Source: Bacteroidota bacterium (GTDB lineage: Bacteria; Bacteroidota; Bacteroidia; Cytophagales; Cyclobacteriaceae). Taken from it: a stretch of 51,258 nucleotides of DNA. The DNA is taken from NCBI GenBank assembly GCA_018267135.1, contig JAFDZA010000022.1, positions 1 to 51,258 on the forward strand, read 5' to 3'. Each line of letters starts with the position of its first letter. The stretch's first letter is position 1. Made by a program: the position numbers and the translations under genes. Positions 35,609-43,772 of this stretch are shown in pieces. Below the pieces are notes generated by a model. That model did no database searches and was not told the DNA's origin. It worked only from the letters and a program-made list of their open reading frames with translations.

Positions 35609-36202
35609 TCAGTGCATTCGATCGCCTCGCACAGAAAGTTTTTTCATGATTTCGGCTTCCATGGCAAGCCATTCGCGCCACCGGTGCAACACTTGGTCAG
35701 CCTGGCGGTATTCTTTGGCGAGCGATAAAAAATTTTTATAATGGCCGGCTTCCGAAACCATCAGTTCGTAATAAAACGCACTTAATTCGGCATCCTTTAT
35801 TTCTTTCCACAGCAGACGAAAACGCTCGCAACTGCGTGCTTCAATCATAGCGTTCATCAATAGTTTTTCAACCAGTTGTTCATCGCGGGTTCCGCCTTTT
35901 TTCACACACTTGGCCAGGTGTTCTACATATTCATCTTTGCGTTGAGGGCCTAAGGGCAGATTTCGTTTGTGCAGTTCATTTACCACACGGCTAAAATGGT
36001 CCCATTCTTCGGCCACTACGGGCATCAGGGTTTGCACCACCGACTCCTTATCATGAAACTGAATGATGAGCGAAATGCACGAAGAGGCAGCCTTTTGTTC
36101 GCAGTAAGCATGATCGGTCAGGATATCGCCAATGTTTTTTTGAGCGATATCAACCCAACGCGGATCGGTGGGAAGCTCAAGGCCTAAAACATGTTTTTCC
36201 AT
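35609..36202 (-). CDS. miaE: tRNA-(ms2io6A37)-hydroxylase
   Basis: A 197-residue ferritin-like diiron oxygenase that hydroxylates 2-methylthio-N6-isopentenyladenosine at position 37 of tRNAs. The helical bundle has the two expected iron motifs: ILTDHAYCEQKAA and VAEEWDHFSRVV early, then MIEARSCERFRLL and VSEAGHYKNFL late, providing Glu and ExxH ligands. Length matches the family. It lies 2 bases from the porin gene, so co-transcription is likely although no functional link is evident. Confidence 0.93.
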   Translation of the reverse strand: MEKHVLGLELPTDPRWVDIAQKNIGDILTDHAYCEQKAASSCISLIIQFHDKESVVQTLMPVVAEEWDHFSRVVNELHKRNLPLGPQRKDEYVEHLAKCVKKGGTRDEQLVEKLLMNAMIEARSCERFRLLWKEIKDAELSAFYYELMVSEAGHYKNFLSLAKEYRQADQVLHRWREWLAMEAEIMKKLSVRGDRMH

Positions 36203-36204
36203 AG

Positions 36205-38163
36205 TTAGTCGAACAAAATCAATTCAAAACCAAAATCAATAGCGTTACGCACATTGGGGTAGCCGGGGGTAGGTAAATATCCTTGCTTGGTAAATGTTTG
36301 TAGTAAGTTAAGATATTTTACAAAAAAACGTCCGCGTTTTATACGCCCGTTAAGAAAAACATCGGTTGACCAAAACGAAGGGCTGGCTATTTTGTTTTGT
36401 ACAAAAAACTGTTGAATGGCCGGATCATATCCATACGCAAAATATTTATCGTTGGCATGAGCATCTACACCTATCTGCACCTGCAGCGCTCGTTTGAACA
36501 AAAAGTTTTCATAACTGATTTGAGCATTGGCAAACCACGTGGGGATGCTAATGGCCTGGTTGTCGTTGGTGAGTAATTTGGTATAAACACCATTCGGGCG
36601 AAAATATAAATGTTTGGCTAACCGGATTTCCATTCGCAATTCAGGCGAGAGTATTTGTTGTGTGCCCGATGCTTGTTGCGGCCGGGCTAACTGAAGTTTA
36701 TCGCTGGCAAAAAAAATATAATCTTTCAGCAGGGTATAGGTTACTCCGGGCGAAATAAAAAGCCTGCCCCAGCGTGCTTTGATGCGACCGCTTATCTGAT
36801 TAGAAAATGTGTTGCCAAAGTTATTAGTCCATGCATTATATCCGCCTATGTATTTTTGTTGCATCAGCCCCGGCTTAGCCAGTATGCTTTTAAAATCTGC
36901 ATCTAGCCAGGGAGTACGCAACGTACTTACTATTTTGTAATGGCCATCGAGTAAATATTCAGCCTGCCCGCTCAGGTAGCTTAGCGAATCAAACTGAAAT
37001 GAAATACGGCTCCCGATATAGTTTTCATATCCTTGTGCATGTGCTGCCTGGGTTTGCAGGTTAGCCATGTGATTGCTGTAGATCCGGCTTTTAAAATAAA
37101 AATCGTAAAACAAAAAAGCGGCATTGCCTTTAAACCCGATTTCGTTTTTTAGCAACTGAAAGGTGTTGACATCGTTTATGGGAATCGTGCGTATCCCCAC
37201 CGTGGGAGTCGGGAAATAAAGAGAAGCCGAATCGGTAGCCCGCACATCATAAAAAGTATTAATCTGCCGGTAGAGATCTAACACGTGGTATAGCTGAGCT
37301 GGCTTAGCTAATTGATATTGCTGAAATACATGAAAACTATTGCGCAGTTCAGAGGAGGCTGCCACCACCAGATTAGGCACTGCGTTGGGGTCGAAATACG
37401 CCCGGTAGCTGGTGTCTGCGGTAGCCAGGCCGGGGCGCTTAAGTAATATGCCTCCGTTCTCTTTTACCTGATGATTAATTCTGCGGTAGCTGGCCAGCAA
37501 TTTATATTTTCCGTCTTTCGATTCGTAGGTCGTGTAAAAATCATAATACTGGCTGCGCACCTGGTAATCCGTTTTGCCAGACGGCTGAATTTGTCTTACC
37601 GATAAAATAGGACGGTAGTTAAAACCCAGGTTCCACCGTTTATGCACATTGCGGGTAAATTCAATGTGTGTCATGGCTCGGCCTTTTCCTCCCCACACCA
37701 CATTTACACGGGCAAAGGGCGACTTGGTATCGTAAAAGCGAGGCTCGGAGGTTTGCCAGTAAATATCATACGCTTTGTAGCCGGGCGTAGCTCCTGCCTG
37801 CTCGGGCATTAGCGGAAAAATGGCATTCATGGCCGTACCCATATTTCCCAAGTCCTGGTATTTATTTTCAAATTTTTTTACAAAATCCCAACGGTGAAGG
37901 TTGTAGATAGAGGTATCCAGCGGAACATAATTTTTTTTATTTTCAAAAATCTCGTCTTCCGTGGTAGAGAGCGATGTTTTGGGACCATACACTACCTTAG
38001 CCGAATCGTTTACAATTTTGGAGCGCGTACGCTTACCCACATTTACCGGCTCTGTCTTGGGTTGCACCACACGCCTGCGCTGCACAGTAGAGTCTTTTTG
38101 AGCCCACCCGTTTACCGAAAGTGCTCCCCAAAATACAATAATGAAAGAAATACGTGTTAGCAC
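36205..38163 (-). CDS. Putative outer membrane porin (Porin_10 type)
   Basis: A 652-residue protein with a signal peptide ending near NGWAQKD. A basic, disordered stretch (STVQRRRVVQPKTEP) precedes beta-barrel sequence with alternating aromatic residues and a final FELILFD strand. The segment TSIYNLHRWDFVKKFENKYQDLGNMGTAM is typical of the 'putative porin' family of Bacteroidota. The start is GTG 38163, which shares its first base with the lpxK stop, so the pair is tightly coupled. Confidence 0.85.
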   Translation of the reverse strand: MLTRISFIIVFWGALSVNGWAQKDSTVQRRRVVQPKTEPVNVGKRTRSKIVNDSAKVVYGPKTSLSTTEDEIFENKKNYVPLDTSIYNLHRWDFVKKFENKYQDLGNMGTAMNAIFPLMPEQAGATPGYKAYDIYWQTSEPRFYDTKSPFARVNVVWGGKGRAMTHIEFTRNVHKRWNLGFNYRPILSVRQIQPSGKTDYQVRSQYYDFYTTYESKDGKYKLLASYRRINHQVKENGGILLKRPGLATADTSYRAYFDPNAVPNLVVAASSELRNSFHVFQQYQLAKPAQLYHVLDLYRQINTFYDVRATDSASLYFPTPTVGIRTIPINDVNTFQLLKNEIGFKGNAAFLFYDFYFKSRIYSNHMANLQTQAAHAQGYENYIGSRISFQFDSLSYLSGQAEYLLDGHYKIVSTLRTPWLDADFKSILAKPGLMQQKYIGGYNAWTNNFGNTFSNQISGRIKARWGRLFISPGVTYTLLKDYIFFASDKLQLARPQQASGTQQILSPELRMEIRLAKHLYFRPNGVYTKLLTNDNQAISIPTWFANAQISYENFLFKRALQVQIGVDAHANDKYFAYGYDPAIQQFFVQNKIASPSFWSTDVFLNGRIKRGRFFVKYLNLLQTFTKQGYLPTPGYPNVRNAIDFGFELILFD

Positions 38164-39209
38164 TACTCTGGAATTGATCGGTAAAGGTGGGTGTTAATTT
38201 TTTCGGTAATAATCTTATCAAATTCCGAACCAGAATTTAGAAGAACGGTTTCAATCGGCAAATAAAACCAACGTTCTGCTTTTAAATGAGGCTTCAGTTC
38301 TTGAGCAATCAATTTAACCATGTCTTTTTCGGTAGTAAGAATACAAGAATTAATTTCTAATGCCTTTCTCTGAATCAACTCCACATCAGCCGGGGTATAG
38401 TGGTGGTGGTCAACAAAATGATAATGCCCTTTTACAGAATAATGCGTGTGTGCATATTCTACCAACGGTTTGCTGTTGGCTATGCCGGTAACCAGTAGAA
38501 TATCTTTTTCAATGGTATGGTTTCCATTCAATGAAACGGGTATCTGATATTTTATGGAAGAAAAAAATAACGGTTTGTTTCCGGCATAAACCCGAACGGC
38601 CTCCTGGTATTTTGTTTCTACCTGCTTTTCCAGATCGGGGCACTTGGTAACCACTATCATTTGAGCGCGCTTGCTTCCTTTTCGGGCTTCGCGCAGTCTG
38701 CCTTTGGGCAGCAGGTAATCCACAAAGAAGGGCTTGGCAAAATCTGTTAACAAAATAGATAATGAAGGCTTTATTCTCCGGTGCTGAAAAGCATCGTCTA
38801 ACAGCACCACGTCAATTTTTTGTTCCGACTTTAATAACCGGGTTATCCCCTCTACCCGATCTTCGCAAACGGCAACTAAAATCTGCTGTTGCCACTTTTT
38901 AAAATATTGAAAAGGTTCATCGCCCAGGGTTAAAGCTGTATCTTGTACATTGGCCAACCGGTATCCTTTTGTTTGCCGACCGTAGCCGCGGCTCAATACA
39001 GCTAATGTATAGTGAGGCAACAGCAAGCGAACTAAATATTCTATCATGGGTGTTTTGCCCGTTCCCCCCACACTTAAATTACCTACACTAATGGTAGCAC
39101 ACTCGTGAAAAGAATACGACTTTAGCCAGCCTCGGTCATATAGAAAATTACGCCCATGCGTAATCAATCCATACAAAACAGAAAACGGAGTAAGCAAAAC
39201 AGAAAGCAC
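38163..39209 (-). CDS. lpxK: Tetraacyldisaccharide 4'-kinase
   Basis: A 348-residue inner-membrane-associated kinase that phosphorylates the 4' position of the lipid A precursor. An N-terminal membrane-proximal helix (LTPFSVLYGLITHGRNFLYD) is followed by the P-loop VGNLSVGGTGKTPMIEYLV (about 42-60). RGYGRQTKGYRL and LLDDAFQHRRIKPSLSILL, with the catalytic Asp-Asp pair, are LpxK hallmarks. It lies divergent from the Nif3-like gene, with a -7 box at 39237. Confidence 0.95.
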   Translation of the reverse strand: MLSVLLTPFSVLYGLITHGRNFLYDRGWLKSYSFHECATISVGNLSVGGTGKTPMIEYLVRLLLPHYTLAVLSRGYGRQTKGYRLANVQDTALTLGDEPFQYFKKWQQQILVAVCEDRVEGITRLLKSEQKIDVVLLDDAFQHRRIKPSLSILLTDFAKPFFVDYLLPKGRLREARKGSKRAQMIVVTKCPDLEKQVETKYQEAVRVYAGNKPLFFSSIKYQIPVSLNGNHTIEKDILLVTGIANSKPLVEYAHTHYSVKGHYHFVDHHHYTPADVELIQRKALEINSCILTTEKDMVKLIAQELKPHLKAERWFYLPIETVLLNSGSEFDKIITEKINTHLYRSIPE

Positions 39210-39236
39210 GGCCGGTTTTTTTATCTAATTTCGTTT

Positions 39237-39244
39237 CAAAATTA
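39237..39244 (-). promoter_or_regulatory. -7 box for lpxK (TAATTTTG)
   Basis: The minus-strand TAATTTTG fits TAnnTTTG and predicts a start near 39230, about 20 bases before lpxK. On the other strand a near match (TAATTTCG) could serve the Nif3-like gene. Confidence 0.45.
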
Positions 39245-39252
39245 ACTATTCA

Positions 39253-40353
39253 ATGGCAACATCGGTAAAAGATGTAGTAAACCTCCTCGAAAAATGGGCA
39301 CCTCCCTCCTACCAGGAAGACTACGACAATAGCGGGCTGCTAACCGGAAACCTAAACCAGCCTATAACCGGAGTTTTGGTTACCCTCGATTGCACCGAAA
39401 AAGTGGTAGAAGAAGCTATTGACACCAGGTGTAACCTGATTGTGGCACACCACCCCCTCATTTTTAAAGGGATTAAAAAACTAACGGGTAAAAATTATGT
39501 AGAGCGCACCCTGATCAAAGCCATCAAACAGGATATTGCGATCTACGCCATCCATACCAATTTAGATAATGTGGCCACAGGCGTAAATCAGATCATTGCC
39601 TCCAAGTTAGAACTTGTAAACTGTCGCGTGCTGCAACCTAAAAAAGAAACACTGGCGAAACTGGTTACGTTTGTGCCGCCAGAGCAGGCGGGCGATGTGC
39701 TCGATGCGCTTCATCTTGCAGGTGCCGGAAACATAGGCCACTACAAACAGTGCAGTTTTCGGGTGGAGGGCGAAGGTACCTTTTTGCCTACCGGCAAAGC
39801 CCAACCCGCCATCGGCCAGCTCAATCAATTAGAAACGGTTAAAGAAACTAGAATTGAAGTAATTTTTCCTCAGCACCTAAGCTCCCCAATAGTGGCGGCT
39901 TTGCAAGAAGCCCATCCCTACGAAGAAGTAGCCTATTACCTGTCGGACTTACAAAACGAAAATCAGGAGGTAGGTGCAGGGCTAATCGGAGAATTAAAAA
40001 ATGAATTGCCCTCCGATCAGTTTCTCTCGTATTTAAAGAAGAATATGAATACAGCATGTGTGCGCCATACACAGCCGGTTAAGCCCCATGTAAAAAAAAT
40101 AGCCTTATGTGGCGGGGCTGGCCGTTTTCTGCTGCCGGTAGCCATCGCACAACAGGCCGATGTGCTGGTATCGGCCGATTTTAAATACCATGAGTTTTTC
40201 GATGCCGACCAAAAGATTATGATTGCCGACATTGGGCACTACGAAAGCGAGCAGTTTACAAAAGAATTGATAGTTGGCGTATTGAAGGAAAAATTCACTA
40301 CTTTTGCGATCAATTTTTCAAAAACGACTACTAATCCGATAAGTTACTTCTAA
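39253..40353 (+). CDS. Nif3-like dinuclear metal centre protein
   Basis: A 366-residue cytoplasmic protein of the NIF3/YbgI/YqfO family. Metal-binding motifs are present: IVAHHPLIFKGIKKL (His pair), IYAIHTNLDNV with a later His/Asp, and the C-terminal ADIGHYESEQF with His and Glu. The middle (about 130-225) holds the YqfO-type insert (VTFVPPEQAGDVLDAL), which explains the length beyond the 250-residue short form. Its enzymatic role is uncertain in all organisms. It is followed after 3 bases by the coiled-coil gene. Confidence 0.92.
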   Translation: MATSVKDVVNLLEKWAPPSYQEDYDNSGLLTGNLNQPITGVLVTLDCTEKVVEEAIDTRCNLIVAHHPLIFKGIKKLTGKNYVERTLIKAIKQDIAIYAIHTNLDNVATGVNQIIASKLELVNCRVLQPKKETLAKLVTFVPPEQAGDVLDALHLAGAGNIGHYKQCSFRVEGEGTFLPTGKAQPAIGQLNQLETVKETRIEVIFPQHLSSPIVAALQEAHPYEEVAYYLSDLQNENQEVGAGLIGELKNELPSDQFLSYLKKNMNTACVRHTQPVKPHVKKIALCGGAGRFLLPVAIAQQADVLVSADFKYHEFFDADQKIMIADIGHYESEQFTKELIVGVLKEKFTTFAINFSKTTTNPISYF

Positions 40354-40356
40354 ATA

Positions 40357-41148
40357 ATGGAAAACCAGACAGTTGCACAGAAATTGGAAGCCCTTGTAAA
40401 GCTCCAGTCAATCGATTCAAAAATAGATGAAATTAAAAAACTGAGGGGCGATCTTCCCGATGAGGTTCAGGATCTGGAAGATGAGATGGAAGGCTACCAA
40501 GTTAGAAAAGGCAAATTTGAAGCCGAGCAGAAAGAAATTGAAGATCTGATCAAAAAGAATAAGGAGGGGATCAAGGAAGCGGAAAAGCTCATTAAAAAAT
40601 ACAATGAGCAGCAAAAAAATGTGAAGAATAACCGGGAGTACGATGCCATTACAAAAGAGGTGGAACTGCAAGAACTGGAAGTGCAGATTTGTGAAAAAAG
40701 AATAAAAGAAGGCAAAGAAAAAATTGATGCCAAGAAAAAAGAAATAGACGGAATCAATTCGCTGATAGACGAACGGCTGAAAGATCTCGAAAACAAGAAG
40801 AATGAATTAAAAGACATCTTAGCTGAAAACGAAGAAGAGGAAAAACGGCTGCTTTCCGAGCGCGAAAAAGCCTCTAAAAAAATTGATGACAAATTACTCA
40901 AGCATTATAACAAGCTGCGCGGAAGCCTGACCAACGGCTTGGCAGTAGTGCGTGTCGTACGCGGAGCAGCCGAAGGTTGCAACATTATCATTCCCCCGCA
41001 AAAGATTGCCGAGATCCGCGAAAAGAAAAAAATCGTTATCGATGAGCACTCTGGCCGCATTTTGGCCGATGTAGATGTAGAATCGATGGAAGAAGAAACA
41101 AAACCAAAAAAGGCCGCTCCCGTTAAAAGGGCAAAAAAGGTTGGTTAA
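40357..41148 (+). CDS. Coiled-coil protein with degenerate zinc ribbon (CT398/CdsZ-like)
   Basis: A 263-residue protein. Residues 10-185 form a long, charged coiled coil (LEDEMEGYQVRKGKFEAEQ, KKYNEQQKNVKNNREYDAI). The C-terminus keeps the IPPQ and IREKKKIV framework of the family's zinc ribbon, but the usual CGGC and CEHCGR cysteines read AAEGC (204-208) and DEHSGR, leaving one of four. A Lys/Ala-rich tail follows. Relatives link to type III secretion in chlamydia or are uncharacterised. The gene is tied to the Nif3-like gene by a 3-base gap. Confidence 0.85.
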   Translation: MENQTVAQKLEALVKLQSIDSKIDEIKKLRGDLPDEVQDLEDEMEGYQVRKGKFEAEQKEIEDLIKKNKEGIKEAEKLIKKYNEQQKNVKNNREYDAITKEVELQELEVQICEKRIKEGKEKIDAKKKEIDGINSLIDERLKDLENKKNELKDILAENEEEEKRLLSEREKASKKIDDKLLKHYNKLRGSLTNGLAVVRVVRGAAEGCNIIIPPQKIAEIREKKKIVIDEHSGRILADVDVESMEEETKPKKAAPVKRAKKVG

Positions 41149-42640
41149 TTTGCAAAAGATATCACTCAAAAAAGCAGGCATTACCGCCTGCTTTTTTTTA
41201 CTGACGGTATTTCAAACTCAAGCTACTGACAACCTCTGGCAGTTTAGCGCTGAGATGAACCAGGCCTATTGGCTGGTGCTGAACCTGCAGCCCGACAAAG
41301 CACTTGAAATCCTAAACAAAATATCTAACCCGGCCGAGCGCCTTCATAAAATATATGTTCAGAGCCTGAGCGAAACCGTAGATGTGCTTATTACCGAGGA
41401 CAGCAAAAAATTTGAACAACTGGAAGTCCATTTCAAGGAAAGATTGCAACAGATTGAATCCCTCCCCGACAGCCCTGAAAAACTTTTTTTGCAGGCCGAA
41501 CTGAATTTGCAGCGTGGCTTTAACCTCCTCAATCTTAACCAAAACATTGGAGCGGTGTTGGCCATCCGCAGGGCTTATAATGAAACACAATCTTGCCTGA
41601 AAAAATACCCCACCTTTATCCCGATAAAAAAAACCAACGGTACTTTGCAAGTTATGCTGGGCTCCGTACCCGATAAATATTATTGGTTTATTAATTTACT
41701 GGGCATGCGCGGCTCGGTTACCACCGGCCAAAAACAACTGCAAGAACTAAGTCTATCAAAATCTTCTCTAAGCATAGAGGCTACTATTTTATACTTTACC
41801 GTGAAGGGGTTTATTAACCAACAGTTTCCGGAAGCAGCCGAAGGACTTTTGGAATGTTTGAGTCGCCAGCCCGATAACCGGCTTCTTCTTTTTCTCACCA
41901 TCAATATGCTTACCAAAGATGCCCGGAGCGAAAAATCGCTGGAACTGATTTCTACCCTCGACAAAAACAACCAGGGGCTACAGATGCACTATGTTGAATA
42001 CCTGCGAGGCGAAGCTTTGATTAATAAAGGTGAATACACCGCTGCCATCTCGGCCTATCAAAAATTTATAGCCGGCTACCGAAGCCAAAGTTTTAAAAAA
42101 GATGCGCACTACAAAATTGCTTTAGCGTACTGGCTCTTGGGAAATGAAAGCCAGGCCAGAATTTATTTTGAGAAAGCAAAAACCATCGGCCGGGAGCAAT
42201 CTGACCCCGATAAATATGCCGCCAGCCAATTAGCCGAAAATAAATTTCCCAACCCTAAACTGCTGAAGGTGCGCCTCTTTACCGATGGCGGATTTTATAA
42301 AGAAGCGCAAGCTGCTTCATTAGACATCAACTATACCGAACTAAAAACTCTAAAAGACCAAACCGAATATTTTTACCGGAAGGCACGGCTCGAACACAAA
42401 CTAAACGAAGTATCACTGGCGCGAGCCAATTATCTCGAAACTATAAAACTGAGTGCTGATAACCCCTGGTACTTTGCTCCCAATTCAGCTCTTCAGTTAG
42501 GGTATATGTACCGAGAGCAAAATGATTTAGCCCATGCTAAAAAATATTTTGAGATGGCACTTGGCTACAAAAAACACGAATACAAAAATTCGATAGACAG
42601 TAAAGCACGCGCTGCATTAGATCAATTGAAGAACCCGTAA
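41141..42640 (+). CDS. Exported TPR protein
   Basis: A 499-residue protein with a signal sequence (SLKKAGITACFFLLTVFQ, cleaved near TQATDN) and a helical repeat body: NLQPDKALEILNKIS early, then ALINKGEYTAAISAYQKFI, ALAYWLLGNESQARIYFEKA and QNDLAHAKKYFEMALGY. Translation probably starts at TTG 41141 or 41150, both close to the end of the coiled-coil gene. The coding region of its signal peptide contains a perfect terminator-type hairpin (41168-41199). The function is unknown; such proteins often act as envelope scaffolds. Confidence 0.8.
   Translation: MVNLQKISLKKAGITACFFLLTVFQTQATDNLWQFSAEMNQAYWLVLNLQPDKALEILNKISNPAERLHKIYVQSLSETVDVLITEDSKKFEQLEVHFKERLQQIESLPDSPEKLFLQAELNLQRGFNLLNLNQNIGAVLAIRRAYNETQSCLKKYPTFIPIKKTNGTLQVMLGSVPDKYYWFINLLGMRGSVTTGQKQLQELSLSKSSLSIEATILYFTVKGFINQQFPEAAEGLLECLSRQPDNRLLLFLTINMLTKDARSEKSLELISTLDKNNQGLQMHYVEYLRGEALINKGEYTAAISAYQKFIAGYRSQSFKKDAHYKIALAYWLLGNESQARIYFEKAKTIGREQSDPDKYAASQLAENKFPNPKLLKVRLFTDGGFYKEAQAASLDINYTELKTLKDQTEYFYRKARLEHKLNEVSLARANYLETIKLSADNPWYFAPNSALQLGYMYREQNDLAHAKKYFEMALGYKKHEYKNSIDSKARAALDQLKNP
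41168..41199 (+). terminator. Terminator-type hairpin inside the TPR gene's signal-peptide codons
   Basis: A perfect 12-base-pair stem, AAAAAAGCAGGC (41168-41179) with GCCTGCTTTTTT (41186-41197), loop ATTACC, is followed by more T. By structure this is a strong intrinsic terminator for the upstream genes. It lies 9-20 codons inside the next reading frame, so it may also attenuate that gene. Confidence 0.75.
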
Positions 42641-42641
42641 G

Positions 42642-43280
42642 TTAGACCGGGATTTCGGGGCGGGATATTTTTTCGAGATGGCCTACTTCATTGTATTTTA
42701 TTACTGAGCAAAATGTACCGGTGTGTTCGAGTAAATACAGGCACAAATTTTCATGCGCAAACATATCCATGCTTTTTAACGGAAAATGTAATAACTGGCA
42801 AAGCAGAATGCGAATAGCCCGGCCATGCATACAAACTAAAATTGTTTTTTCTTTTCCGTTAAGAATTTTATGTATGACCGGCTGTTGACGCAACGCTACT
42901 TCGTCCGGGCTTTCTCCGCCATTAATCCGGAGAGATGTTTCGCCTTCCTCCCAACGTCTTAAAATATGATGGTAGTATGCATCTTCTTCGGGGGTTATTT
43001 TTTGCCCTTCGTTGGCCCCCCAACTGATCTCGTTCAGCCCGGCATGCACTTCATGGGGTATGCCCAACGCAATAAATTCTGCTACTGATTCCTTCGTGCG
43101 TTTTAATGTGCTAGTGTATATTTTATCGAAAGAAATGTGGCCATATCTTTTAAAAAAAGCATTGGCCTGAGCCCGGCCTGTGTTGTTCAGCGATGAATCA
43201 ACACCACTTCCCTGCACAATTCCCTGTAAATTAAAATCCGTTTGTCCGTGCCGAACGATATATATTTTTTTGCTGTTCAA
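42642..43280 (-). CDS. Histidine phosphatase family protein
   Basis: A 212-residue enzyme of the phosphoglycerate mutase-like superfamily. The catalytic IYIVRHGQTDFNLQG motif (about 6-20) provides the phospho-accepting His and Arg. YTSTLKRTKESV, the Glu in GLNEISWGANEG and VCMHGRAIRIL, with the second His, complete the active site. It could be a broad phosphatase or a cofactor-dependent mutase; the short form favours phosphatase. It converges on the TPR gene with a 1-base gap and has its own -7 box at 43299. Confidence 0.88.
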   Translation of the reverse strand: MNSKKIYIVRHGQTDFNLQGIVQGSGVDSSLNNTGRAQANAFFKRYGHISFDKIYTSTLKRTKESVAEFIALGIPHEVHAGLNEISWGANEGQKITPEEDAYYHHILRRWEEGETSLRINGGESPDEVALRQQPVIHKILNGKEKTILVCMHGRAIRILLCQLLHFPLKSMDMFAHENLCLYLLEHTGTFCSVIKYNEVGHLEKISRPEIPV

Positions 43281-43298
43281 TTTACGCTAATTTGGTCG

Positions 43299-43306
43299 CA
43301 AAAATA
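43299..43306 (-). promoter_or_regulatory. -7 box for the histidine phosphatase (TATTTTTG)
   Basis: The minus-strand TATTTTTG fits TAnnTTTG and predicts a start near 43292, 12 bases before the ATG at 43280. Confidence 0.45.
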
Positions 43307-43346
43307 GAAATAAACTTTACACCTAAGCCCATAGATTGGTCACCCC

Positions 43347-43772
43347 ATGGCTTTTTTTAAATCAGGTATTACCCCGGAATCATTAAATAAATTATCGGCT
43401 CGCTCGATGGTGGCCCATCTGGGGATCGAGATAACGCAGGTAGGGAACGATACCTTGGAGGCTACCATGCCGGTAGACCACCGCACCCACCAGCCTTTGG
43501 GTTTATTGCACGGAGGAGCTTCTGTAGCTCTGGCCGAAACACTGGGTAGTATAGCGGCCATGTGCTGCCTCGACACCACCCACCAATATTGCGTGGGGCT
43601 TGAGATCAATGCCAACCACATCAAAAGTGTGCGCGAAGGAAAAGTAACCGGCAGGGCTGTTCCGCTACACATCGGAAAAAAAACACACGTTTGGGAAATC
43701 CGTATCACTACAGAAAACAATGAACTGGTTTGTATCAGTCGCATTACGATGGCCATAATTGATAAGAAATGA
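43347..43772 (+). CDS. menI: Hotdog thioesterase, probable DHNA-CoA thioesterase
   Basis: A 141-residue PaaI/YdiI-type hotdog-fold enzyme. LGLLHGGASVALAETLGS (about 50-67) holds the catalytic Glu and oxyanion glycines; VGLEINANHIKSVREGKVTG is the family's CoA-binding region. As the first gene of a menaquinone operon, it probably hydrolyses 1,4-dihydroxy-2-naphthoyl-CoA to the free acid. It overlaps menF by 4 bases (ATGA). The specific substrate is inferred from context. Confidence 0.82.
   Translation: MAFFKSGITPESLNKLSARSMVAHLGIEITQVGNDTLEATMPVDHRTHQPLGLLHGGASVALAETLGSIAAMCCLDTTHQYCVGLEINANHIKSVREGKVTGRAVPLHIGKKTHVWEIRITTENNELVCISRITMAIIDKK

Noticed and set aside
40494..40901. A Ser/Phe-rich minus-strand frame
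   Set aside because: It is the antisense image of the Glu/Lys-rich coiled-coil gene.
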